Shown: piece after piece, positions 25,661 to 33,801 of the stretch
Numbering within the stretch: the stretch's first letter is position 1
How the letters are laid out: every line of letters starts with the position of its first letter
Source: an uncultured Alphaproteobacteria bacterium
Lineage (GTDB): Bacteria; Pseudomonadota; Alphaproteobacteria; CAAHEQ01; UBA3637
Assembly (NCBI GenBank): GCA_934202735.1
Contig: CAKPYH010000001.1
Location: 124,001-188,000, forward strand
Length of the DNA stretch: 64,000 nucleotides
Reading direction: 5' to 3'
Notes under the pieces: model-generated
What the model saw: only the letters and a program-made list of their open reading frames with translations
The model's database searches: none
What the model was told of the DNA's origin: nothing
Program-made: the position numbers and the translations under genes

Positions 25661-26173
25661 TTATCGGCCGGATTGCCTGTCCCGCAGACGGCGGGCGCGT
25701 TCGGCTTGCTTGACCGGTGAGTGATCTTCATTGGCCTTAAACACCCCTGCATCGCGGTAAAATTTCATCTCTTCTGTGTATTCTTTGGTACCGGGGGCGG
25801 CGTATTTGATGACCGGATCTATGCCTACGGACCGATAATCTTGAATCACTTTGCGTTGGCGATCATGATAGGCTTGCAGGGCCTTATCGTCCGGTCGTTC
25901 GGTCAGTGTTTCTTGAATCATCTTTAAGCCTTGTGAAAAATTGTCGGCGGTTTCCGTGATGGGAGACGCATGTGTTTTCAAAAAAGATTTCAGGCTTTCG
26001 CGGTTTTCCGCCTTGGTCCCCCAATGGGCCGCATAACCCAAAGTCGCAATCATGGCCAAACGGCGCAGGATAATCCATGCATCACGCAGGGCCGATTTGA
26101 ACTTGAATAATCGGATGGCACGCTTGTCGGCGGCCGTCAAGGGTGGAGGCGTTTGTCTGGAATATGGTATCAT
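25661..26173 (-). CDS. Hypothetical single-pass membrane protein
   Basis: 170 residues, unrecognised. A membrane helix (about residues 34-54, AWIILRRLAMIATLGYAAHWG) follows a basic N-terminus; the remainder is charged and helical, ending in an Arg-rich tail. AAAGGAG precedes the ATG at 26173 (a GTG at 26191 is also open). It lies alone between thrS and rbfA on the opposite strand. Confidence 0.55.
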   Translation of the reverse strand: MIPYSRQTPPPLTAADKRAIRLFKFKSALRDAWIILRRLAMIATLGYAAHWGTKAENRESLKSFLKTHASPITETADNFSQGLKMIQETLTERPDDKALQAYHDRQRKVIQDYRSVGIDPVIKYAAPGTKEYTEEMKFYRDAGVFKANEDHSPVKQAERARRLRDRQSGR

Positions 26174-26273
26174 GGCCTTGTCTCCTTTCACACTTCTTAC
26201 AGTATACCACGAAAATAAAAACCTGTCAAATTCGGGTCTTGATACCGGTCCGAAAGACGGCTGAAAACAAGGC

Positions 26274-26302
26274 TGGACTTTTGCAAAAAAATAGGATATA
26301 AT
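26274..26302 (+). promoter_or_regulatory. rbfA-truB promoter
   Basis: TGGACT (26274-26279), 17-base spacer, TATAAT (26297-26302), followed by AGAGG and the rbfA start. Confidence 0.65.
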
Positions 26303-26322
26303 ACGTCATCAGAGGTATGCAT

Positions 26323-26721
26323 ATGAATCAAAAAAAAGAACCGTCGCAGCGGCAACTGCGTGTTGCGGAAGAAATCCGCCATGTATTGGGAAAAATGTTT
26401 GTAGAAGATAACCTGTTTATTGACGGGTTAAAGCCGGCTTATGATATGATTACCGATGTCAAAATTGCACCGGATTTATCGTACGCCTCTGTTTTTATTC
26501 GTGCCATTGAACCGGTGGATACGGATGAACAAGTGGCTTTGTTGAATACGCATAAAGGTAAATTCCGCTATCGGATCGGCCGGTCCATTCGCTTGCGGAT
26601 TGTGCCGGATATTGTGTTTAAGCCTGACGGCCGGTTTGAAGAAACACAGGCGATGGACGACCTGTTGAATAATCCTAAAGTGCGGGCCGATGTTGAAAAA
26701 TATGCTGACGAAGCAAAATGA
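26323..26721 (+). CDS. rbfA: Ribosome-binding factor A
   Basis: KH-domain factor for 30S maturation (132 residues from the second of two ATGs, better spaced from AGAGG). RVAEEIRHVLGKMF, ITDVKIAPDLSYASVFI and LRIVPDIVFKPD are typical. Overlaps the start of truB, the usual rbfA-truB pair. Confidence 0.93.
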   Translation: MNQKKEPSQRQLRVAEEIRHVLGKMFVEDNLFIDGLKPAYDMITDVKIAPDLSYASVFIRAIEPVDTDEQVALLNTHKGKFRYRIGRSIRLRIVPDIVFKPDGRFEETQAMDDLLNNPKVRADVEKYADEAK

Positions 26722-27601
26722 CTTGAACGGCTGGTTGATCATTGACAAGCCCTTGGAGATGGGATCTACCACCGTTGTGTCCCGCTTGAAGCACGCCCTG
26801 CACCCCGATCGGATCGGTCATGCGGGAACGTTGGATCCGTTGGCAACCGGTGTGTTGCCGATTGCGTTAGGCCAAGCAACCAAGTTGATTCCGTATGTGA
26901 TGAACGGGGAAAAAGTCTATGAATTCCAAATCACATGGGGGGCCGAAACCGAAACAGATGATGCCGCCGGTGCGATAGTGTGTACGTCAGATGTCCGGCC
27001 GGATCCGGATGCCGTGCGGGCCGTCTTACCCCGCTTTGTGGGAACTATTCTGCAACAACCGCCGGCGTATTCGGCCCTGAAAATCAACGGTCGGCGTGCG
27101 TATGACTTGGCCCGGCAGGGAGACACGGTGAACTTGGCCCCGCGTCCGGTACGGATTGATGAACTAACCATAACGGCATGGACACCGCAAACCGCCGATT
27201 TTCGGGTACGTTGCGGTAAAGGCACTTATGTACGATCGTTGGGACGCGATATCGGGCGTGCCTTGGGCACTCGGGGATTTATTTCCCGGTTGCGACGGGT
27301 ACAGTGCGGCCCCTTCTCGGCAACCGATGCAGTTCCGTTGAACGCTTGTATAGAGGGGGTCTGTCCGACTTTATTCCCTTTGGAAACGGCTCTGGATACG
27401 TTGCCGATAGTGCATGTGAATGCCACGGAAGCCCGCCGCTTGGCCCAAGGACAGCGGATCCCGGCGCGGACATTGGTGAATCCGCCCCCAATCCCTTGGC
27501 CCGATGATACCGTGGTGCGTGTGGTGTGTGAAACGCGTCTGATCGGGTTGGCCCGGTGGCGGGGACAGGTTGTGCATCCGTATCGGATATTTTGCGCTTG
27601 A
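26702..27601 (+). CDS. truB: tRNA pseudouridine55 synthase
   Basis: Converts U55 of tRNA to pseudouridine. GWLIIDKPLEMGSTTVV, GHAGTLDPLATGVLPI (catalytic Asp), YAWQ-like ITWGAETETDD and KGTYVRSLGRDIG are conserved; a C-terminal PUA domain is present. Start could be 26690 or 26702; both are within the end of rbfA, showing translational coupling. Confidence 0.95.
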   Translation: MLTKQNDLNGWLIIDKPLEMGSTTVVSRLKHALHPDRIGHAGTLDPLATGVLPIALGQATKLIPYVMNGEKVYEFQITWGAETETDDAAGAIVCTSDVRPDPDAVRAVLPRFVGTILQQPPAYSALKINGRRAYDLARQGDTVNLAPRPVRIDELTITAWTPQTADFRVRCGKGTYVRSLGRDIGRALGTRGFISRLRRVQCGPFSATDAVPLNACIEGVCPTLFPLETALDTLPIVHVNATEARRLAQGQRIPARTLVNPPPIPWPDDTVVRVVCETRLIGLARWRGQVVHPYRIFCA

Positions 27602-27626
27602 CAAGTCCCGATTTTTCACATACACT
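27598..27626 (+). promoter_or_regulatory. Promoter of the cdaA-dCMP deaminase pair
   Basis: TTGACA (27598-27603), 17-base spacer, TACACT (27621-27626). It overlaps the truB stop, so the pair can be expressed separately from rbfA-truB. Confidence 0.65.
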
Positions 27627-27652
27627 TGACGGGTTATAAGGGGTCAATACAC

Positions 27653-28558
27653 ATGAATACCATCAAGGCTTTTTTAGAACAGTATTTAGGATCGTCTGTT
27701 TTGACGGGGGTCAGCGTCCTGTTTCAAGTGTGTGTCATTATTTTTCTGCTGTGGTATGCGTATACGCGCCTGATTAAAAATACGCCGGTGGAAAAAACGG
27801 TGAAAGGCATTTTACTGTTTCTCAGCACCGTGTGGTTGACCGGCGAAGTGTTTGCCTTGTTGCACTTGCGGATTTTAAGCGGTGTCTTGAAATCATTGAT
27901 TATGTTGATTTTACTGTCTTTTGTCGTGATTTTTCAACCGGAATTACGGCGCTTTATGGCTCGCTTGGGGAATACGGTTAGTCTGGGACCCCGAAAATCC
28001 GCGGCCGTACGTCAAAAGACAGATGCGTTGGTGGCTTGCCTGATGACGGCTATCACATATTGGAAAAAACATCACACAGGGGCGCTGTTGGTCTTTGAAC
28101 GGGCCGAACCGCTGGAACCCGTCATTGCGGGGGGCGTTCCCTTGAATGCGCTTTTGTCGCCGGAATTGCTGATCAACTTGTTTTTTGTGAATACGCCGCT
28201 GCATGACGGGGCGGTCCTGATTAAACAAAACAAAGTCGTGTCGGCCGGTGTCATTTTGCCCTTGTCCACCGATGCGGGTATCAGTTGGAAATACGGCACA
28301 CGTCATCGGGCCGCCATCGGTATCACGGAAAGCACAGATGCTTTGGCAATCGTGGTATCCGAAGAAAGCGGCGATGTGTCTTTGGTGCAAGGCGGACACA
28401 TACAATCTTATGCAACTTTGACCGATATGCCGGCAGAATTGACCCGCTTTTTACAAATTTCACGCCCCGCTTTGCCTAAAATGTCATGGTGGGAAAAAGT
28501 TCGCCGCTTGATGAAAACCGGCCTGAACGGCCCCCAAAAAACACCGGAGAAAAAATGA
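27653..28558 (+). CDS. cdaA: Diadenylate cyclase CdaA (c-di-AMP synthase)
   Basis: Membrane enzyme making cyclic di-AMP from two ATP (301 residues). Three N-terminal membrane helices (about 16-38, 50-70, 79-95) precede the DAC domain. Both catalytic signatures are intact: LHDGAVLI (DGA at about 185-187) and GTRHRAAIG (RHR at about 217-219), followed by SEESG. This is the CdaA layout of Firmicutes; c-di-AMP is uncommon in alphaproteobacteria. AAGGGG precedes the ATG. The usual partners cdaR and glmM are absent; downstream is a dCMP deaminase, overlapping by ATGA. Confidence 0.92.
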   Translation: MNTIKAFLEQYLGSSVLTGVSVLFQVCVIIFLLWYAYTRLIKNTPVEKTVKGILLFLSTVWLTGEVFALLHLRILSGVLKSLIMLILLSFVVIFQPELRRFMARLGNTVSLGPRKSAAVRQKTDALVACLMTAITYWKKHHTGALLVFERAEPLEPVIAGGVPLNALLSPELLINLFFVNTPLHDGAVLIKQNKVVSAGVILPLSTDAGISWKYGTRHRAAIGITESTDALAIVVSEESGDVSLVQGGHIQSYATLTDMPAELTRFLQISRPALPKMSWWEKVRRLMKTGLNGPQKTPEKK

Positions 28559-29037
28559 AAAAACAACCTCATATCCGCCCGTCCTGGGATGACTATTTTA
28601 TGCAGATTGTTCACGCCTTGTCCGAACGGGCAACCTGTGATCGGGGACGGACCGCTTGCGTTATCGTACGCGATCATCAAATCATTTGTTCGGGTTATGT
28701 CGGGTCGTTGCCCGGTATGCCTCATTGTGATGATGTCGGGCATTTATTGCGGACTGTTACCCAGGAAGACGGTACACAAACAACCCATTGTATGCGTACC
28801 ATCCATGCCGAACAAAACGCGATTTGTCAAGCCGCCCGACGGGGTATTTCTATTGAAGGGGCAACCTTGTATTGCAAACTGGCCCCGTGTCGTACGTGTG
28901 CCATGTTGCTGATCAGTTGCGGGATCCAACGCATTGTGGCCGAATATCCGTATCAATCCGGTTCGGAAGCAGAAGCCTTATTACGCGCAGCCGGTGTCCG
29001 GATAGAGTACACTCACCAAGATGCTTTGAGATATTAA
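28555..29037 (+). CDS. Deoxycytidylate deaminase (ComEB-like)
   Basis: Zinc deaminase converting dCMP to dUMP for thymidylate synthesis (160 residues). Catalytic HAE at about residues 84-86, zinc-binding PCRTC at 111-115 and an extra CD-type pair in GMPHCDD. Start overlaps the cdaA stop and has GGAG upstream; a longer frame from 28486 lies within cdaA. Ends three bases before the convergent pseudoprotease stop. Confidence 0.88.
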   Translation: MKKQPHIRPSWDDYFMQIVHALSERATCDRGRTACVIVRDHQIICSGYVGSLPGMPHCDDVGHLLRTVTQEDGTQTTHCMRTIHAEQNAICQAARRGISIEGATLYCKLAPCRTCAMLLISCGIQRIVAEYPYQSGSEAEALLRAAGVRIEYTHQDALRY

Positions 29038-30443
29038 ATATCGTTAGTTGTGTTCAGGGACAACTTGAGTGCGGAGAGAGCATCGGCGATCGGGATGAAG
29101 CGTGAGAAGTCAGTTTCATCGGTTGAGGCGGGTTCGTTATCATCGCGTGCCAAACCGGGTGCCAATGTGATACCCAAGACATTTCCGGTGTCATTCAGCA
29201 ACGGTCCGCCGGCGGAGCCGGGGCCGGTGGTAATATCGGCTTGGATGAGTGTCAGATCGTCCCGTGGACTGTATCGCAGCGTGCCGATAATTCCTTTTGT
29301 CAGGGTAGCCCGATAGCCGTTTTCAAACGGTGTGCCGACGGCATAGACGGTATCGGTCGGTGTCAGTTCTTCCGTCCGGGCGATGGGCAAAGCCATGTTG
29401 TCCCGTATATCGGCTTTAATCAAAGCGACATGATGCCGCAGATCCACACGGACAACGCGCGCGGCGTACCGGGTACCGGCGGTATCCGTAATCTGAACCG
29501 TTTGCGCGTCTCCCACCACTTCGGCTGCGGTGAGAGCATAGCCGTCATCGTTGATAAAGAAACCGGAACCTTGTCCGGCTTCATCGGCTTGCACGGTCAG
29601 GACGGCCCGTCGGATCCGATAGAACTGATCTCGCACAGGCTTGTAGGATGGGCGTGCACGGGTGGAGAGTGTTAAAGGTGTATATGCGGCAGCCGGCCAT
29701 AACTCGGCGGGGTCTGTGGCGGTTATCAGACGGCGAAAGTCCTCCCGCCGTCCCAGATTGTCGGCCGCGTCCGCCACGGCCCGAATAAAGATGGCTTTAT
29801 CGCCCCCGTTGACAGGATCATCTACATGCCCGTAGCCCCGGGTGGTAAAGGTACCGATGACCCGCCGCCGGATCAGGTCGTACACTTCCCACTCGGCGGT
29901 AATGACCCCGTTGCCGCCGGCCTGATGTTGGGACTGGATCAGAACGGGCGTGAACAGGTGGCATACATTCAAACGTATATCCGTAATCCGTAAAGACAAG
30001 AGCAACTCGGCGCGGGGACGTTTGTACTTGTCATGAAAGTAAGACCGCCGATGTTCGGTGATGTCATACCCCAAGCGGCTTAAAGCACGCTCTATGCGGG
30101 TGCCGGCTTCTGTGGGCCAGGAACCGAACAGGTTGTCGTCTTCATCCCAATACCGTTGGGAACGGCTCAGGCGATAGGTCAAGGTGGGATTACAGATATA
30201 CACTCCGACCCGGACATTGGGGACCGAGAAGCGCCAGTACGGATAGGCGATATAAGGGGTCTCGCGTTCCAGGTCAAACAGGCCGCCGTCAAAGGCAATC
30301 CGGCGTTGTTGTGTGCGGGCGGATAAGGGAGACATATCAGGCGACTTGACCACATCGGGCAGGGGCAGAGCCCGTTGACACCCCGCCAGCATCAGACTTA
30401 CCCCGATGACTGTCATGCATGATAACCGTGTCAAATCCATCAT
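29034..30443 (-). CDS. HtrA/DegP-like lipoprotein pseudoprotease
   Basis: About 469 residues. Lipoprotein signal with lipobox LAGC (Cys22). Residues 60-250 form an uncharacterised domain; residues about 275-460 are a trypsin-like fold with DegP landmarks GSGFFINDDGYALT, HHVALIKAD, VGTPFENG and GPGSAGGPLLN. All three catalytic positions are changed: the His of NHVV is Glu (AAEVV, residue 308), the Asp of DIALL is His (338) and the nucleophile Ser of GNSGG is Ala (411). So it is probably an inactive, membrane-anchored binding or scaffolding protein. Two adjacent ATGs at 30443 and 30440 directly follow a TATAAT. Confidence 0.8.
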   Translation of the reverse strand: MMDLTRLSCMTVIGVSLMLAGCQRALPLPDVVKSPDMSPLSARTQQRRIAFDGGLFDLERETPYIAYPYWRFSVPNVRVGVYICNPTLTYRLSRSQRYWDEDDNLFGSWPTEAGTRIERALSRLGYDITEHRRSYFHDKYKRPRAELLLSLRITDIRLNVCHLFTPVLIQSQHQAGGNGVITAEWEVYDLIRRRVIGTFTTRGYGHVDDPVNGGDKAIFIRAVADAADNLGRREDFRRLITATDPAELWPAAAYTPLTLSTRARPSYKPVRDQFYRIRRAVLTVQADEAGQGSGFFINDDGYALTAAEVVGDAQTVQITDTAGTRYAARVVRVDLRHHVALIKADIRDNMALPIARTEELTPTDTVYAVGTPFENGYRATLTKGIIGTLRYSPRDDLTLIQADITTGPGSAGGPLLNDTGNVLGITLAPGLARDDNEPASTDETDFSRFIPIADALSALKLSLNTTNDI

Positions 30444-30630
30444 ATTATATGTTAGGCTAGGCCCGCCCCCGCCAAATGTCAAGCAAAAAATGGATAATGG
30501 AATAAAAAAAGCCCAAAGATGATAAAAAGGGGTGGATATAGGCCCGAAGATGACGGGGAAAAGTGGAACTCCGGCGGGGCAAAGAGAACGCCTGTTTATC
30601 CGGGTGATGTCGGTCATGAAGCGTATAGAA
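30444..30630. repeat. Intergenic stretch with dispersed-repeat fragments
   Basis: No gene. Holds two short fragments, GCCCAAAGATGA (about 30511) and GGCCCGAAGATGACGGGG (30541-30558), matching the repeat field at 60180-60565, and two pieces of AT-rich spacer. Confidence 0.55.
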
Positions 30631-31665
30631 TCAACGGCCGGGGTGATGGATGGGGGACGTGTAGTGAATGACTTTCCGCATCAGGGTGGAAAACGGGTAT
30701 TGATTAAATCGGTCGGGGGGCACAAAAATCATGTCCGGGGCCGGGAGTGTCTCGGTCCGGCAGGTGCGAACGGTGAGTGTCAACCGAAAATGTGTAAAAG
30801 TATGGACCACCTGTCCCACTTCCGATCCGGCGATGGTGGTATACAGCGGTGTTTCATCCGCATAAGACCACGGAAATTCGTATAATCCCGATAGCAAGCC
30901 CCGCCCGCCCCGTTGGCGTATCGCATACGCGCCGGCATTATTTTGAATCAGCCACACTGTCCCGCGGCGTTCCTGTTTCATCGGCTTTGGTCGTACCGGG
31001 ATTTGTTCGGCAATGCGACGGGCGCAAGCAAGGCAAGTCGGTTGCCACGGACAAGCCTCACATTTCGGGTGTTCGGGCAGGCAGATTGTTGCCCCCAGGT
31101 CCATAATCGCAGACGCATAATCCGCCCCCCGATCCGCCGGTGTCAGCGGTTGTGCCCGCCGATAAATATCGTCCCGTGTGATGGCTTGCGTCAGGCCGTA
31201 CAAGCGGGCAATGACGCGTATGACATTCCCGTCCACAACCGTTTCGGGCATGTTAAAGGCAAAGCAGCAAATACTGGACGCTGTATAGGGGCCAATTCCG
31301 GGCAGTTTCAACAAGGTGTTCCGATCCGCCGGTATCCGACCGTTATATTGATCCGCTAACACACGGGCACATTCATGCAGTTTGCGGGCCCGGGTGTAGT
31401 AGCCCAAACCTTGCCACATCAACAGGACATCTTGCACATCGGCCGCCGCCAAAGCCTGAACGTTTGGAAAGCGGTTCATCCAGCGTGGAAAATAATCCAG
31501 TACCGTTTTGACGGTTGTTTGTTGCAACATAATTTCGGAAATCCAAACGGCATAGGGATCACTATGCGCCCCGCCTTTAACGCGCCACGGCAAATCACGT
31601 CCGTACTGGTCAAACCAGGCTAAAAGCCGGTCGGATAACGTATGCGCGGATAAAGGACGTACCAT
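30631..31665 (-). CDS. mutY: A/G-specific adenine glycosylase
   Basis: Removes A mispaired with 8-oxoG (344 residues). Catalytic Glu in SEIMLQQTT, helix-hairpin-helix LPGIGPYTA, catalytic Asp in VDGNVIRV and the [4Fe-4S] ligands with spacing C-x6-C-x2-C-x5-C (CLPEHPKCEACPWQPTC). C-terminal Nudix-like recognition domain present. Its start overlaps the stop of the Clp-like gene (TAATG). Confidence 0.96.
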   Translation of the reverse strand: MVRPLSAHTLSDRLLAWFDQYGRDLPWRVKGGAHSDPYAVWISEIMLQQTTVKTVLDYFPRWMNRFPNVQALAAADVQDVLLMWQGLGYYTRARKLHECARVLADQYNGRIPADRNTLLKLPGIGPYTASSICCFAFNMPETVVDGNVIRVIARLYGLTQAITRDDIYRRAQPLTPADRGADYASAIMDLGATICLPEHPKCEACPWQPTCLACARRIAEQIPVRPKPMKQERRGTVWLIQNNAGAYAIRQRGGRGLLSGLYEFPWSYADETPLYTTIAGSEVGQVVHTFTHFRLTLTVRTCRTETLPAPDMIFVPPDRFNQYPFSTLMRKVIHYTSPIHHPGR

Positions 31666-33800
31666 TAAATGCCCAAGTCTTCTTCCGGAGTCAAGGGGGC
31701 CGCCGGTGCTTCTGCCGGTACATCAGCGATCGGGGCCGTCTCGGCCGGGGGATTATCCGAAGTTGTATCAGCCGGTGGTGGAGGAATGACGGGATCCGGG
31801 GTTTCGGAATCTGTTGCAGGATCGTCCGGTTCTGATACCGGGGATTCCGGTCTTTCCGGCGGGACAGGTACAACCGATGAGGCCTCATCAGGTGTCATCT
31901 CGGCCTCAGGTACGCTTTCATTGGAGTGATCCGTTGGCGGGGTTTCCGGTTCCGAATCCGGTTCGGTCGGTTCCGGCGTAGGGTCGGGGGACGTTAAAGG
32001 CACAACCTGTTCCTGCTGAATGGTTTTAACGGTACGCGCCAGAACTTGCAATTTGCGTTTGTGGTTCGGATCTACACGCAAATAAACGTCTTGTCCCGCT
32101 TGAATTTTGCCCTGCATCAACAACATGGACAAGGGGGTTTCCACCTGTTCCTGAATCAAGCGTTTTAAGGCCCGAACACCGAACTTGGATGTAAAGACTT
32201 CTTCCACAAACCAATCCTTGGCGCGTTCGTCCACCACGACATTCAGGTTGACGGCTTTGGCGCGTTTCAGTAATTTATTCAAGTGAATATCCACAATCGC
32301 GCGTAAGTCTTCTTCCTTTAATTGGTGGAAAGAAACAATATCGTCCAACCGGTTCAAAAATTCGGGACGGAAGTATTCGGTGAGTTTTTCCACCCGTTGA
32401 TAACTGGGTAAGTTGGCCCCGACGTTTGAAGTCAGAATAATAATCGTGTTGCGAAAATCCACCGTGACACCCTTGCTGTCGGTCAGGCGACCTTCGTCCA
32501 ATAACTGCAACATCAGGTTCAAAATATCCAAGTGTGCTTTTTCAATTTCGTCAAACAAAACCACCTGAAACGGCTTTAATCGGACCGCTTCGGTCAACAG
32601 GCCGCCTTGTTCAAACCCCGGTGATCCCGGCGGCGGCCCGATCAAGCGGGTAACGGCCGACCGTTCCATATATTCGGACATATCAATCCGCAACAAAGCC
32701 GTCTCATCATTAAACATAAAATCCGCCAAAGACTTGGCCAATTCTGTTTTCCCCACCCCGGTGGTCCCGATAAACAAGAACGACCCGATAGGACGGTTGG
32801 GATCTTGCAACCCCGACCGCGATCGCCGCAACGCATCGGCAACGACTTTCACGGCGTTATCCTGCCCCACCACGCGTTTACGCAACAAGTCTTCCGCTTT
32901 GGCCAAGCGGTGGCGTTCTTCGGCATCTACTTTTTCAACGGGAATGCCGGTCCAACTGGCAATCGTGCGGTTGCAAAACTCAATATCCAGCACATCGGTA
33001 TTTTCATCAATTTCCCCGCGGGCAATGTCCATTTTCAGCAAACTGGCCGAATCATCCAGCAAGTCTAAAGCCTTTTCCGGAAAGTACCGGTTTTTGATAT
33101 AGCGGTGGGTCAACTGGCACGCACCGCGGACCGTTTCAGTCGGGATTTTAATGCCGTAGTGATCTTCTAAACGCCCCTTGCGGCCGTCCACGATTTGAAT
33201 ACTGTCTTGCAAAGTCGGCTCTTCCAACAGCAAGCTTTGCACACACCCCATGACGGCTGTATCTTTTTCCAGAAAGCCCACATAATGAATCGTATCCGTT
33301 TCTATGATACAGGACAGTTGCCCCGATAATAATGCTAACTTTAAGAACTTGGCCGGTTCCTTGTTTTCCGGGTTCGTGTCTACATAGACCAGGAAACTCA
33401 CATCTTTTAAGTACAGGACCTGACGATGTTGACTGGCAATGACGGTTTCCATGACGCGCTTGGTCAATTCGGCGTATTCGTCTTCCGTTTTGGTATCCAG
33501 CATCAGGCGAGCCACGTCTAACCCGACCACTTCCCGCCGCAACTCATCGGGTGCGTTTTCGGACGAAATAAAAGCGATTAAACCTTCAATCAAGGCCGTT
33601 TTTCCGATACCGCTGGGGCCAACCACAACGGGATTGCTTTTCGTGCTGCGCAACATAATGTGAATCAGGCGTTCCAATTCCGTCTCACGCCCGACCAGTT
33701 CGGTGAGTTTTCCTTGGCGTGCCAAGTCCGAATAATTGATTAAATATCGGGATACATCGGTGGTTGTTGTGGGGGCAGATGTCAGGTTCGGTGTCGGCAT
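31665..33800 (-). CDS. Degenerate ClpA/B-like AAA+ protein with acidic tail
   Basis: 711 residues with two AAA+ modules but no N-domain and no ClpB middle coiled coil. D1 keeps Walker A (GPSGIGKT, 61-68), but its Walker B Asp-Glu is Lys-Asp (VLYLKDV), the Arg-finger pair is missing (VMGCVQ) and the pore Tyr motif is KTED. D2 has intact Walker A (GTTGVGKT), Walker B (LFDEIEK) and Arg finger (FLNRLDD), but the GYVG pore loop is GSPG, and the ClpP-binding IGL/F loop is absent. The last 120 residues are Pro/Glu/Asp/Ser-rich and probably disordered. Likely a specialised remodeller or binding platform. Start follows the upstream stop. Confidence 0.8.
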   Translation of the reverse strand: MPTPNLTSAPTTTTDVSRYLINYSDLARQGKLTELVGRETELERLIHIMLRSTKSNPVVVGPSGIGKTALIEGLIAFISSENAPDELRREVVGLDVARLMLDTKTEDEYAELTKRVMETVIASQHRQVLYLKDVSFLVYVDTNPENKEPAKFLKLALLSGQLSCIIETDTIHYVGFLEKDTAVMGCVQSLLLEEPTLQDSIQIVDGRKGRLEDHYGIKIPTETVRGACQLTHRYIKNRYFPEKALDLLDDSASLLKMDIARGEIDENTDVLDIEFCNRTIASWTGIPVEKVDAEERHRLAKAEDLLRKRVVGQDNAVKVVADALRRSRSGLQDPNRPIGSFLFIGTTGVGKTELAKSLADFMFNDETALLRIDMSEYMERSAVTRLIGPPPGSPGFEQGGLLTEAVRLKPFQVVLFDEIEKAHLDILNLMLQLLDEGRLTDSKGVTVDFRNTIIILTSNVGANLPSYQRVEKLTEYFRPEFLNRLDDIVSFHQLKEEDLRAIVDIHLNKLLKRAKAVNLNVVVDERAKDWFVEEVFTSKFGVRALKRLIQEQVETPLSMLLMQGKIQAGQDVYLRVDPNHKRKLQVLARTVKTIQQEQVVPLTSPDPTPEPTEPDSEPETPPTDHSNESVPEAEMTPDEASSVVPVPPERPESPVSEPDDPATDSETPDPVIPPPPADTTSDNPPAETAPIADVPAEAPAAPLTPEEDLGI

Positions 33801-33801
33801 A

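Noticed and set aside
29034..30443. Annotation as active DegP protease
   Set aside because: All three catalytic residues are replaced although the surrounding motifs align well.
31669..31929. Plus-strand Gly/Ser-rich reading frame
   Set aside because: Mirror image of the Pro/Glu/Ser-rich tail of the Clp-like gene; no ribosome site or promoter.
31665..33800. Annotation as ClpA or ClpB
   Set aside because: Lacks the ClpB middle domain, the N-domain, the ClpP-binding loop and both pore loops, so neither name fits.
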